A stretch of 64,000 nt of DNA from Phytoactinopolyspora halotolerans (GTDB taxonomy: Bacteria; Actinomycetota; Actinomycetes; Jiangellales; Jiangellaceae). Positions 25,150 through 33,944 of the stretch are shown here, piece after piece. The notes beneath the pieces are model-generated. The model did no database searches, had not been told where the DNA came from, and saw nothing but the letters and a program-made list of their open reading frames with translations. The DNA lies in NCBI RefSeq assembly GCF_010550675.1, contig NZ_JAAGOA010000018.1, forward strand, positions 1 to 64,000. The letters are read 5' to 3'. How positions within the stretch are numbered: the first letter of the stretch is position 1; the number at the start of each line of letters is the position of its first letter. The translations under genes and the position numbers were made by a program.

Positions 25150-26091
25150 ATGAGTGCGGCGTCGTCCAATGCCCGCGGAGATGTCCTGCGGGTCGGTGTG
25201 ATCGGGGCTGAACACATTCACCACCCCGACCATGTTCGCGCCATCCGTGAGCATCCTCGCTCGGAGCTGGCGGGCGTCGTCGGCGGGGAAGAATCCTCGG
25301 AGGCGGCACGGCGGCTCCTCGACTCGGTGGACGCCGTCGTCGTCAATGGCCGAACCCGTGACCACAGCGCGGTCATCGAAGCGATTCTCTCGTGGCGACT
25401 ACCGCTGTTCGTGGAGAAGCCGCTCGCGCCGAGTCCCGCCGAGGCTCGCCGGCTGGCGGACCGCATCGACGCCGCCGGCGTCCCGTTCTCTACCGGGTAC
25501 TTCCTGCGTCAGCAGCCGGCGGTGCGTCGTCTGAAAGATATAGTCCGCGACGCTGAGACGCGGCAACCGGCGGCGTCGATGATGCTGACGCTTGCCCATC
25601 CGCTTGAGCTGGGCGACACGTTCGACAAGCCGCCATACGACTGGATGCGGGATCCCGGATCCGGGGGGACCGGGGCGTTCGAGGACCTGGCGATCCATCT
25701 GGTCGACCTGTTGCACTGGGTGGACCCGGGCAAGCCGGTGCAACCCGGTTCCGTCAGCCTGAACGCGCCGCCGTCGCGGACGGTCGATGTGGGCGGGCGT
25801 GCCGAGCTGACCTGGGGATTAACCCCGGTGATCCTGCAGGCGTCATCCGTTTCCGCGCCCGGCGGTCTGCACGTCCGCGCGGTCACCGCCGCGGGTCGGC
25901 TCACGCTCCGCGACGGCGAACTGCGGGTGGGCGACACGGTGGAGGTCGACGCTCCCTCGCCGGATGCGGCCGACGCCGTCACACAATTCCTCGATGACTT
26001 GACCGGATTCCCTTCCGGGGACGGCCCGTCCACCGGCGACTGCGTCCGATCCATCTCGACCCTCGCCGACCTGATGAACACCCGGCGCTGA
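25150..26091 (+). CDS. Gfo/Idh/MocA-family oxidoreductase
   Basis: 313 aa. The N-terminal Rossmann domain starts VLRVGVIGAEHIHHPDHVRA; the family EKP motif is in LPLFVEKPLAPSPAEARRL (about residue 85). The C-terminal alpha/beta domain has GAFEDLAIHLVDLLHWV, with the His typical of the catalytic region. Such enzymes act on sugars, inositols or related alcohols with NAD(P). The nearby oligosaccharide locus makes a sugar-derived substrate plausible. GGAG precedes the ATG. Confidence 0.88.
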   Translation: MSAASSNARGDVLRVGVIGAEHIHHPDHVRAIREHPRSELAGVVGGEESSEAARRLLDSVDAVVVNGRTRDHSAVIEAILSWRLPLFVEKPLAPSPAEARRLADRIDAAGVPFSTGYFLRQQPAVRRLKDIVRDAETRQPAASMMLTLAHPLELGDTFDKPPYDWMRDPGSGGTGAFEDLAIHLVDLLHWVDPGKPVQPGSVSLNAPPSRTVDVGGRAELTWGLTPVILQASSVSAPGGLHVRAVTAAGRLTLRDGELRVGDTVEVDAPSPDAADAVTQFLDDLTGFPSGDGPSTGDCVRSISTLADLMNTRR

Positions 26092-26320
26092 CGCACTGCC
26101 CGGGCGTCGGGTGTGGGCGTCGGGGCGAGCACTCGATCATGCACACCGGCCGCATCGACGTCGGTCACCTCGCCGCGGCGGACGCGCCGTCCTGGAGGAG
26201 ATCCGGCGATGATCGGGAGCACTGAGCGGCGGCCGAGGCGGCGATGTGTCCGACGTGCCCGCTAGGCTCCGCCGGACACGGAAGGGACGCGGGGGTTCTC
26301 TACGCACAAGGGGGGTTTCA

Positions 26321-26602
26321 TTGCAGGACGCGGCAAACCAGCTTCACATGCAGCTGAATCCGGCAGACGATGTGGAGAGAAAGCATGTGGATCGGGTCAT
26401 CGAGGCGTGCGGGGAGGACACCGTGCGGGCGCTCGTGGCCATGCTGGAGCGGGAGCTCAGGCGTCCGATCATCATGTTCGGGGTGAGCGATGAGCAGGTG
26501 GCCGGGCACGACTACGAGGTCGACGAGGATGACGAAGACGACGACGATGAGGATTTCCTGCCCGCCAGATCACCGCGAGCCGCGATAGACGAGGACGAGT
26601 AG
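26321..26602 (+). CDS. Hypothetical small acidic protein
   Basis: 93 aa from a TTG start with AGGGGGG 5 nt upstream; the same frame is open from ATG 26246. Predicted helical segment DVERKHVDRVIEACGEDTVRA and LVAMLERELRRPIIMFGV, then a highly acidic tail (VDEDDEDDDDEDF) and DEDE end. The acidic tail suggests nucleic-acid mimicry or metal binding, but nothing firmer. No family recognised. Confidence 0.5.
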   Translation: MQDAANQLHMQLNPADDVERKHVDRVIEACGEDTVRALVAMLERELRRPIIMFGVSDEQVAGHDYEVDEDDEDDDDEDFLPARSPRAAIDEDE

Positions 26603-26995
26603 CCCATGTACGGGCGACCCGCCGCGATCCCGTCATTCTTGACGAGCTGGATGCGCGAGCCCACGTGTGCCAGGCCGTGTGTCGATGATCGACTACCTGA
26701 ACCGCAGCGCTGGTGGCCTCCCGAAGCCGCCTCGCCCACCCGGATGGGGAAGACTCGGGAGGTACGTCATGGCCGTGCGCGACCATTTCATGCACGGCGG
26801 CCCCCGCGGTCGCACACCGTGGTCACGGCAAGCGGAAGCCCAAAGTGACCTAGACGAAGGTACCCGGCGATGTTCCAACGGAAGCCCACGGTGACGTGAC
26901 CTTACGACGGCCGATCTCGGGCCTACTGGCGGGCAGACCTCACAGGCGCGAGGGCTGAAGTCCGTCCGACTTCTTGATCGATCAGTGGAGCTGCC
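26603..26995. other. Intergenic stretch without a convincing gene
   Basis: About 390 nt. A 75-codon open frame (26667-26894, containing MIDYLNRSAGG) lacks a ribosome site and recognisable similarity. A short direct repeat, CGGAAGCCCA followed two bases later by GTGAC, occurs at about 26831 and 26878. No strong promoter was picked out. Confidence 0.4.
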
Positions 26996-27691
26996 GTGTA
27001 CCAGACTGGGCCGATGGCCAAACCACGTGCATCAAGCCCTCTTCGTGCCGTTTTGTTCGACTCGGGCGGTGTTCTCATACGGCCGATCGGCGGCCGTTGG
27101 AACCCGAGAGCGGACTTCGAGCAGACTGTCCTCGCTCACGACCCGTCGATCACACCGCAGCAGTTCACAGCGGCCATCAACGCAGGCGACCACTTCTTCG
27201 CCACCTCCTCATCGACACCCGACTACGACGATTACCATCGGGTGATGCTGCGCCACCTCGGCGTGGAGGCGACCTCCCAACTCCTGGCCGACTTGCGAGG
27301 CGACGTACCTGCAGCGGCCATCCTTGAGACATACCCTGACGTCGAGCCGACCCTTCAAGAGCTGAGCCGACGAAGAGTACGAATGGCCGTGGTGTCGGAT
27401 GCCTGGCCCGACCTGCCCGAGCTTCACGCCGGCCTCGGGATCGGGCAGTTCTTTGAGGCGTATGCAATCTCCGCCGAGCTTGGCTGCAACAAGCCGGATC
27501 CGCGCATGTACCACGCGGCAAGCGCCGCGCTCGGTCTTGCGCCTGCTCAGTGTCTGTTCGTTGACGACGACCCGGAGCTCGTGGCGGCGGCGATCAGGCT
27601 CGGCTATGCAGGACGTGCGCTGTGTCGAGACTCGGGACGCGCCGACGTGCCTTCCATAGCCTCTCTGACTGAACTGCTGGACTTCTTCTGA
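26996..27691 (+). CDS. HAD-superfamily hydrolase (subfamily IA)
   Basis: 231 aa. Motif I is VLFDSGGVLI, with the nucleophile Asp but Gly where the DxD general acid usually stands; this DxGGVL form recurs in HAD-IA proteins. Motif II is MAVVSDAW, motif III is the Lys in GCNKPDPRMYH, motif IV is CLFVDDDPELVAAA. Likely acts on a small phosphorylated or halogenated metabolite. GTG 26996 has GGAG 5 nt upstream; ATG 27014 is the alternative. Codon use is less GC-biased than in neighbours. Confidence 0.85.
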   Translation: MYQTGPMAKPRASSPLRAVLFDSGGVLIRPIGGRWNPRADFEQTVLAHDPSITPQQFTAAINAGDHFFATSSSTPDYDDYHRVMLRHLGVEATSQLLADLRGDVPAAAILETYPDVEPTLQELSRRRVRMAVVSDAWPDLPELHAGLGIGQFFEAYAISAELGCNKPDPRMYHAASAALGLAPAQCLFVDDDPELVAAAIRLGYAGRALCRDSGRADVPSIASLTELLDFF

Positions 27692-28058
27692 CGGACGAAC
27701 CCAGCGGGTCTGGCACCTTCCGAGATGTCGCAGGGGCGCGCCCGGACTCGTCAAGTACTGGGTGTCCATCGGCGCCATCGGTCGCGCCCTCCAGGAACTG
27801 CGTGCACGCGGCCTCGTGGTGACGATGTCCGCGACGAGCGCAACGGGCGGGTTACACAGATGATCTCTTCACCAAGCTTGTTATGGCAGGGCGCATTGCA
27901 GCTGCGAAGATTGAATACCGCGAGCGTGTACGCCTGCGACACCTCTACGCTCCTACGCTGCTTGGACAGGGTGTCCGGCGGCCTGACACGTCAGACGGCC
28001 TCACGGCGGCCTGATCATGGACAAGAGCGCAGGTCTGAGCTGTTATGTCAAGATCAAT
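27692..28058. pseudogene. Decayed stretch with a GntR-like fragment
   Basis: About 370 nt, lower in GC than its surroundings. At 27738-27866 one frame reads APGLVKYWVSIGAIGRALQE and LRARGLVVT before a stop, resembling the recognition helix and wing start of a GntR regulator with no N- or C-terminal remainder. Further on, AGRIAAAKIEYRERVRLRHL is open but unrecognised. It is best explained as remnants of lost genes; confidence is low. Confidence 0.3.
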
Positions 28059-29216
28059 CTAGCCCTTGAGCAGTTGGCGGGCCATGACCATGCGCTGGAT
28101 CTGGTTGGTGCCCTCGTAGATCTGGGTGATCTTCGCGTCGCGCATCATTCGTTCGACGGGGTAGTCGCGCGTGTAGCCGTACCCGCCGAAGAGCTGCACC
28201 GCGTCGGTGGTGACCTCCATGGCGACGTCGGAGGCGAAACACTTGGCGGCAGCGCCTAGGAAGGACAGCCGGGGTTCGTTGCGCTCACTGGCTGCTGCCG
28301 CGCGGTAGACCATCTGGCGGGCGGCCTCGACCTTCATGGCCATGTCGGCGAGCATGAACTGGACGCCCTGGAAATCGGCGATGGCCCTGCCGAACTGTTG
28401 CCGCTCGCGGACGTAGCCGGTGGCGGCGGCCAGCGCGCCGTCGGCGATGCCGACCGCTTGAGCGCCGATGGTCACCCTGGTGTGGTCGAGTGTGCGCAGG
28501 GCGATCTTCAGCCCGTCGCCCGGCTCTCCAACCAGCCGGTCCCCGGGAATGTAGCAGTTGTCGAACAGTAGCTCCCGGGTCGGCGACCCCTTGATGCCGA
28601 GCTTGCGCTCCAGGGCCCCGACGGAGAAGCCGTCGTCGCCGTCCTCCACGACGAACGCGCTGATGCCCTTGGTGCCGGCGGCCTGGTCGGTCACCGCCAT
28701 CACGGTGTAGTACGTCGACGTTCCCGCGTTGGTGATCCACGACTTCTGGCCGTTGAGCACCCAGCCGTCGCCGTCGGGCGTCGCACGCGTCTTCATCGAC
28801 GCGGTGTCGGACCCGGCCTCGCGTTCGGAGAGGCCGTAGGAGAACATCGCCTCGCCACGGGCGACCGGCGGTAGGTACCGGGCCTTCACGTCGTCCGAAC
28901 CGGCGAGCAACAAGGGCATCGTGCCGAGTTTGTTCACTGCCGGGATCAGCGAACTGGACGCACAGGCGCGAGCCACCTCTTCGATGACGATGCAGGTGGC
29001 CAGTGCATCGGCGCCGGCGCCGCCGTACTTCTCCGGGATGTGCGGGGCATGGAAGTCGGTGGCGCGGAGCGCATCGTAGGCGGCCTGCGGGAACTGCGCG
29101 GTCTCGTCCACCTCGGCCGCGTGCGGAGCGACTTTGCTGGTGCACATCTCGCGCGCGGCTTCTCGGATCGCCTCGTGCTCGTCAGAGAGCCGGTAGAGAT
29201 CGAAGTCGGCATCCAT
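28059..29216 (-). CDS. Acyl-CoA dehydrogenase
   Basis: 385 aa FAD flavoprotein that introduces the alpha,beta double bond in acyl-CoA thioesters. Signatures: [40 protein letters not shown], and the C-terminal [20 protein letters not shown]. The catalytic Glu is at about residue 368 in [11 protein letters not shown]. Standard length. It stands alone on its strand with no clear partner, so chain-length preference is unknown. Confidence 0.95.
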   Translation of the reverse strand: MDADFDLYRLSDEHEAIREAAREMCTSKVAPHAAEVDETAQFPQAAYDALRATDFHAPHIPEKYGGAGADALATCIVIEEVARACASSSLIPAVNKLGTMPLLLAGSDDVKARYLPPVARGEAMFSYGLSEREAGSDTASMKTRATPDGDGWVLNGQKSWITNAGTSTYYTVMAVTDQAAGTKGISAFVVEDGDDGFSVGALERKLGIKGSPTRELLFDNCYIPGDRLVGEPGDGLKIALRTLDHTRVTIGAQAVGIADGALAAATGYVRERQQFGRAIADFQGVQFMLADMAMKVEAARQMVYRAAAASERNEPRLSFLGAAAKCFASDVAMEVTTDAVQLFGGYGYTRDYPVERMMRDAKITQIYEGTNQIQRMVMARQLLKG

Positions 29217-29275
29217 GGCCTTATGTTACTGGCAAGTAGCGACACGCCCGCGCGCGGGACCTCGATCGAGGGTGC

Positions 29276-30245
29276 TCAGGCAAAGCGCTCGCAGATGTCG
29301 TCGGGCGTGACAAGGTGGCAGCGCTCGTCATTGGCGGCGTAAGCCCGCAGGCGTTCACTGAAGCCGTTGCGGGAGAAGAGGTAGCGATCCTCCGCTCCGG
29401 TGCTGCCCTTGACGTGCTGAGCAAGCCGATCAAGCGGGTTGAGGTCGTCGAAGTCGACGTGGTTGTTGGTCCATTTGCACATGCCGAACACGAGCGGTGT
29501 GCGGTTTCCGTTGATGCCGACGACGTCGATCTCGCGTTCTTCGGTCCTGCGGTCGACACCCGTGGGTGCCTGCCCCCACCAACGGCCTACGTCGCTGACG
29601 CCCTCGGCAGTGTGGAGGATGTACACACGGCAGATCTCCTCCCATGCCAGCGATGCATGATGATCCAGCTGCGGCAGCACGGTTTCGTCAACGTACGCGG
29701 CAGCGAGCCGACTCGTGCGGAGCTGGCTTCTGGGTCGGGTATCGACTGGCGGAACATCAGTTCTGCCTCCTGGTGAAGGAGACCTGTGCGTTCGAAGATC
29801 TCGGAGACGAGGTGTTCGGCTAGCGGGCGGGCGTCGTTGAATCGTTCGAGGTAATAGGGTATTCCGCCGCAAACGGAGTACGCGCGGACATGATCCTCGG
29901 GGGTATATCCGAGGTACTGAAACTCGTCGAAGACGACGAGTGTCCGCTCGTTGCCGACGTGTTGAGCTATCGCGGTGAGCACCGCTTCCCAGGTCGTCAG
30001 CGGCTGTGCGGCGAGTAGCTCATTGCCGGATACGCGGGCGAGTTCTGCGGATACGTCACGTAGCTGCTCTGCCTTCACGGTATCCGTCGCCTCGAAGTAC
30101 AGAGCCCGGTTGTCGGCCGCCAGGTGGGACAGCAACTCGGTCTTCCGATCCGTCGGCGACCGTACAGAACGAGAAGTTCTGCCTGGCTGCTGCCAATGCG
30201 GTCGTGCAGCAAGGCAAGTTCGTCGGTTCTGTTGAGGAATTGCAC
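29276..30245 (-). pseudogene. Frameshifted archaeal-type AAA ATPase (DUF234 family)
   Basis: Three minus-strand pieces make one gene. From GTG 30245 the frame reads VQFLNRTDELALLHDR and LLVLYGRRRIG; a one-base loss within Walker A (about 30150) shifts it. The next frame gives TELLSHLAADNRALYF, Walker B-like LVVFDEFQYLGY and CGGIPYYLERFNDARPL. A second shift near 29750 joins the C-terminal frame SLAWEEICRVYILHTAEG and EREIDVVGINGNRTPLVFG. The middle is also shorter than usual. Restoring one base would rebuild GRRRIGKTEL. Lower GC suggests acquired DNA. Confidence 0.8.
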
Positions 30246-30369
30246 GTGAATGTCTTACAGCGGATACTCCTGTGCAGTGATCGACAGTGGAGGATATTTT
30301 TCTTCAATCATGTGATGTGCGGTGCATGTGCGCCCGCGCCGAGCGGATGCCGCGGGAGGTCACGGTCTT

Positions 30370-31368
30370 TCAGGCGACCGGGCGGCGGAAGAGGTCGTGT
30401 ATCAGCTTGACGAATTGATCGTGCTCGTCGACCTCGTCGGGATACTCGGCGTGGCCCGCGCTGAAGACGAAGACCTCCTTCTCGCCGGCCACCGCATTGC
30501 ATACGGCGAACTGACCAGGCGGTGGAACGGCAGGGTCCCACAGCGCCGGCGCCAGAACGGTCGGTATCCGGATGTGGCGCGCCGCGGTGGCGGCGTCGAA
30601 AAAGGCCAGGACGTCACGGACCTCCGGATGCTCGGCGGCGTACGTCCGCACCGACTCGCCGCTGCCGGTGCAGGGCATGGTGAGCCGTAGCGGATGGTTG
30701 CCGAAGCTCGGCACATGCAGCGCCGCCGCCGTGAAGCGCGCATCCCACGGCAGCGCGAGCGAGCCGATGCCACCGCCGAAGCTGCCGCCGATGTAACCCA
30801 GGGTTGCGGGCGCCTGCGGCAGAAGCTCCAGCAGTGCACTGGCCGCGCACCAGATATCGGCCGCGCAGCCGCCGTGCACGTATGTGTCGGGCGATTCGAT
30901 TCCGACGAGCACATGGCCGGCCCCGTGTTCTGGCACCTCAGACATCAGACTGCGTGTCGGCAGGCCGCGGGAGACCGGGAAGATGACGGCTGTCCCGGCC
31001 GGCACCACCTCCAGGTCCGGCTCGGAGCGGCCACCGTAACCGTGGCTGACCACCGCCGCATGCTCGATCCGGCCATCGCTGGGTAACGCGACCCATCCCC
31101 CGAGCCGCACGTCGCCCAGCGAGGCGAATGTGAGGTCATAGAGATCCCAACCCAACGCCGCGGCGGCGGCCGTTTCGGCTGCGGACCCGGCCGGCGTCAG
31201 CTGCGGATCCGGATCGACCTGCCGCGCCCGGACATACAGCTCACGCCAGAAGCGCTCGAAGCCGGCCGGCTCATCGGGTGCGCCGATCTGCCGCAGGGCG
31301 TGCTCGTCGTATCCGTAGGTGGCGTCGAAGGCGTCCGGTCCGAACCAATCGTCATAAGGTGCGCGCAT
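30370..31368 (-). CDS. Acetylxylan esterase / cephalosporin-C deacetylase-like alpha/beta hydrolase
   Basis: 332 aa. Alpha/beta hydrolase of the CE7-like group: the nucleophile Ser is in GYIGGSFGGGIGSLALPWD, HGYGGRSEPD lies near the oxyanion region, and the catalytic His is in FSAGHAEYPDEVDEH. The N-terminus FDATYGYDEHALRQIGAPDE matches this family. No signal peptide, so it would remove acetyl groups from imported oligosaccharides inside the cell, in keeping with the GH5/ABC locus upstream. Confidence 0.85.
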   Translation of the reverse strand: MRAPYDDWFGPDAFDATYGYDEHALRQIGAPDEPAGFERFWRELYVRARQVDPDPQLTPAGSAAETAAAAALGWDLYDLTFASLGDVRLGGWVALPSDGRIEHAAVVSHGYGGRSEPDLEVVPAGTAVIFPVSRGLPTRSLMSEVPEHGAGHVLVGIESPDTYVHGGCAADIWCAASALLELLPQAPATLGYIGGSFGGGIGSLALPWDARFTAAALHVPSFGNHPLRLTMPCTGSGESVRTYAAEHPEVRDVLAFFDAATAARHIRIPTVLAPALWDPAVPPPGQFAVCNAVAGEKEVFVFSAGHAEYPDEVDEHDQFVKLIHDLFRRPVA

Positions 31369-31478
31369 AGGGCAAGTCCATCATGGCCCGGCCAGGACCG
31401 TCGTCGGGCTCTGCGGTCGTGTGCCGTTGCGCCGTTGCGTTCATGATGAGCGACGATGACGGCGTATCGTAAGGGATC

Positions 31479-32174
31479 ATGCTGCTGTTGGCTATGGACA
31501 CTTCGACTCCCGCTGTGACGGTTGCGCTTCACGACGGCGACCGCACCGTCGCCGAGACGACGACGGTCGACGCCCGCCGGCACACGGAGCTGCTCGCGCC
31601 GGCGCTCGTCGGGCTGCTCGCCGAGGCCGGAGCAGACCGGCGCGACCTCACTGACATCGCCGTGGGGGTGGGGCCGGGGCCGTTCACCGGCCTGCGCGTG
31701 GGACTCGCCGCCGCGCGCACCTTGGGGGCCGCGCTCGACATCCCGGTCATCGGCGTATGCAGCCAGGACATCATCGCCCACGGGGTGCGCGCCGCGGGTG
31801 CCGACGCGGGCATGCCGTTCATCGTGGCGACCGACGCCCGCCGTCGGGAGGTGTACTGGGCCTACTACGCGCCCACCGGTGAGCGGTTAGCCGGGCCCCA
31901 GGTCGGGCCTGCCGCCGATATCGCGTCGTCGCTGCCCGCGGAGGTGAAGTCCGCCCCGCTACGAGCCGCCGGCGCGGGCGCGCTGCTGTACGCGGAAGCG
32001 TTCGCGGCCGTCCTCGAACCCGAGTATCCGTCCGCCGGAGATCTCGCGTCGGCGGTGGTATCGAAGGCTGTTCCGATCGTCAGCCCGGAGCCGATGTATC
32101 TGCGCCGGCCGGACGTCGCTCCGCCGTCACCGCGCAAGAGCGTATTGACCTCCATGCGTAGTACGGCGCACTGA
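31479..32174 (+). CDS. tsaB: tRNA threonylcarbamoyladenosine biosynthesis protein TsaB
   Basis: 231 aa, ASKHA fold, starts MLLLAMDTSTPAVTVALHDG and contains VGVGPGPFTGLRVGLAAART, the TsaB hallmark. With TsaD and TsaE it transfers the threonylcarbamoyl group to A37 of ANN-reading tRNAs. Followed 5 nt later by rimI and then tsaD. The usual tsaE upstream is missing here, where the neighbour is a divergent esterase. Confidence 0.95.
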   Translation: MLLLAMDTSTPAVTVALHDGDRTVAETTTVDARRHTELLAPALVGLLAEAGADRRDLTDIAVGVGPGPFTGLRVGLAAARTLGAALDIPVIGVCSQDIIAHGVRAAGADAGMPFIVATDARRREVYWAYYAPTGERLAGPQVGPAADIASSLPAEVKSAPLRAAGAGALLYAEAFAAVLEPEYPSAGDLASAVVSKAVPIVSPEPMYLRRPDVAPPSPRKSVLTSMRSTAH

Positions 32175-32179
32175 GGCAC

Positions 32180-32671
32180 ATGGCGCGCGCTCCGCAGGAC
32201 GCAGTGGTCCGCCCCATGCGGAGCGTGGACGTCGAGGCACTGCTGCCGGTTGAGCGGCTGCTCTTCGCCGGCGACCCGCCGTGGACGGAGGCGCAGTTCC
32301 ACGACGAGCTGGCTCGGATGCCGGAGACCCGCTGGTACATCGTCGCCGAGCTCGCGACGACCCAGACCGAGAGACGGATCGTCGGATACGCCGGACTGCG
32401 CGCTCCCGGTATCCCGGGCGAGCCGGCGGACATCCAGACGATCGCCGTCACGCCCGAGCATCAGCGCCGCGGTATCGGATCGGTGCTGATGGACGCGTTG
32501 ATCCGGGAGGCCCATGCGCGCCAGGCAGACTCGATCATGCTCGAGGTACGTTCCGACAACGACGCCGCGATCGCGTTCTACACCGAGTACGGCTTCGAGC
32601 GCATCGCCGTCCGTCGTGGCTACTACGGTGGCGGACGGGACGGGCTGGTGATGCGGAAGAGCCTGCCATGA
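32180..32671 (+). CDS. rimI: Ribosomal-protein-alanine N-acetyltransferase-like GNAT
   Basis: 163 aa GNAT acetyltransferase. The acetyl-CoA loop is IAVTPEHQRRGIGSVLMDAL, and the C-terminal SDNDAAIAFYTEYGFERIAV is characteristic of RimI. It is placed between tsaB and tsaD, the conserved arrangement in actinobacteria, with close spacing indicating one operon. Confidence 0.92.
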   Translation: MARAPQDAVVRPMRSVDVEALLPVERLLFAGDPPWTEAQFHDELARMPETRWYIVAELATTQTERRIVGYAGLRAPGIPGEPADIQTIAVTPEHQRRGIGSVLMDALIREAHARQADSIMLEVRSDNDAAIAFYTEYGFERIAVRRGYYGGGRDGLVMRKSLP

Positions 32672-32694
32672 CGACTGTCGGGATGCGACGTCCA

Positions 32695-32724
32695 TCGGGA
32701 TACATGGTGTCGGGATACATTGTT
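32695..32724 (+). repeat. 15-bp tandem duplication just before tsaD
   Basis: Two adjacent copies of TCGGGATACAT plus four variable bases; the second runs to within 5 nt of the tsaD GTG. The second copy supplies TACATT, 7 nt before that GTG, a possible -10 box for a leaderless tsaD transcript. Confidence 0.5.
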
Positions 32725-32728
32725 GGGT

Positions 32729-33775
32729 GTGGCTGAGCAACCGCTGATTCTGGGCATCGAGACCTCGTGCGACGAGACCGGCGTCGGCCTCGTCCGTGGC
32801 ACCACGCTGCTGGCCAATGCGGTCGCCAGCAGCGTCGACGAGCACGTACGATTCGGCGGCGTGGTACCGGAGGTGGCCAGCCGGGCGCACCTGCAGGCGA
32901 TCGTGCCGACGTTGGAACGGGCGCTGACCGAGGCCGAGGTCACGCTGGACGACGTCGACGCCATCGCGGTCACCGCCGGACCCGGCCTGGCCGGCGCGCT
33001 GATGGTCGGCGTGTCCGCGGCGAAGTCACTGGCTCTCGCGCTGGACAAGCCGCTGTACGGGGTGAACCACCTGGTCGGGCACGTGGCCGCCGAGCAACTC
33101 GAGAACGGTCCGCTGACCGAGCCCGTGGTGGCCCTGCTCGTCTCCGGCGGGCATACGGAGATCCTGCACGTCACCGAGATCGCCACGGCGGCGGAGATGC
33201 TCGGGCAGACGCTGGACGACGCCGCCGGGGAGGCCTTCGACAAGGTCGCCCGGCTGATCGGGCTGAAGTATCCGGGCGGGCCGCACATTCAGCGGGCTGC
33301 CGCCGAGGGTGACCCCGCCGCGATCCGCTTTCCGCGCGGCCTGACCAGTCAGCGTGACATGAGCCGGCATCGATACGACTTCTCCTTCTCCGGGTTGAAG
33401 ACGGCGGTCGCCCGGTGGGTGGAGACGGCCGAACGGGAGGGCCGGACGGTGCCGGTTCCGGATGTCGCGGCCGCGTTCCAGGAGGCCGTCGCCGATGTTC
33501 TCACTCACAAAGCTGTGCTCGCGTGCACCGAGCGAGGTGTGCGCACCATGGTCTTGGCCGGCGGCGTCGCGGCCAATGCGCGGATCCGCGACCTGACCCG
33601 GGAGCGGTGCGCTGCGGCGGGGATCGAGCTGCGTCAGCCCCGCCTCTCGTTGTGCACGGACAACGGCGCCATGATCGCGGCGCTCGGTGCTGCCGTCGTG
33701 GAGCACGGTCTGCCGCCCAGTTCGCTCGATTTCGCCACCGATTCGTCGCTGCCGGTGACCCAGGTGGCGGTCTGA
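32729..33775 (+). CDS. tsaD: tRNA N6-adenosine threonylcarbamoyltransferase
   Basis: 348 aa Kae1/Qri7/TsaD family protein. [17 protein letters not shown] opens the first domain; metal ligands His114 and His118 are in [13 protein letters not shown]; the family segment [20 protein letters not shown] and C-terminal [14 protein letters not shown] are present. GTG 32729 fits the family N-terminus; the ORF reaches a TTG at 32720. Catalyses the last step of t6A formation. Confidence 0.96.
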   Translation: MAEQPLILGIETSCDETGVGLVRGTTLLANAVASSVDEHVRFGGVVPEVASRAHLQAIVPTLERALTEAEVTLDDVDAIAVTAGPGLAGALMVGVSAAKSLALALDKPLYGVNHLVGHVAAEQLENGPLTEPVVALLVSGGHTEILHVTEIATAAEMLGQTLDDAAGEAFDKVARLIGLKYPGGPHIQRAAAEGDPAAIRFPRGLTSQRDMSRHRYDFSFSGLKTAVARWVETAEREGRTVPVPDVAAAFQEAVADVLTHKAVLACTERGVRTMVLAGGVAANARIRDLTRERCAAAGIELRQPRLSLCTDNGAMIAALGAAVVEHGLPPSSLDFATDSSLPVTQVAV

Positions 33776-33944
33776 ACGACCGGCGTGGCGTAGGGCACCG
33801 GGCGCACCTGCGACGCCGGCGCGGAGGTCGTGGCAGACTTCTTCGGGTGGGTTCGACGGTTCTTCAGCGACGGAGCGGGTGGCAGAGGCGTGTGGCCGGA
33901 TGGGCCATGACATCGACGACGACATCGACGACGGTGATGACCAG

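Noticed and set aside
26130-26215. CGATCATGCACACCGG ... CCGGCGATGATCG as another family-C element
   Set aside because: The arms match poorly and the loop is about twice as long as in true copies; probably chance, at most a decayed relic.
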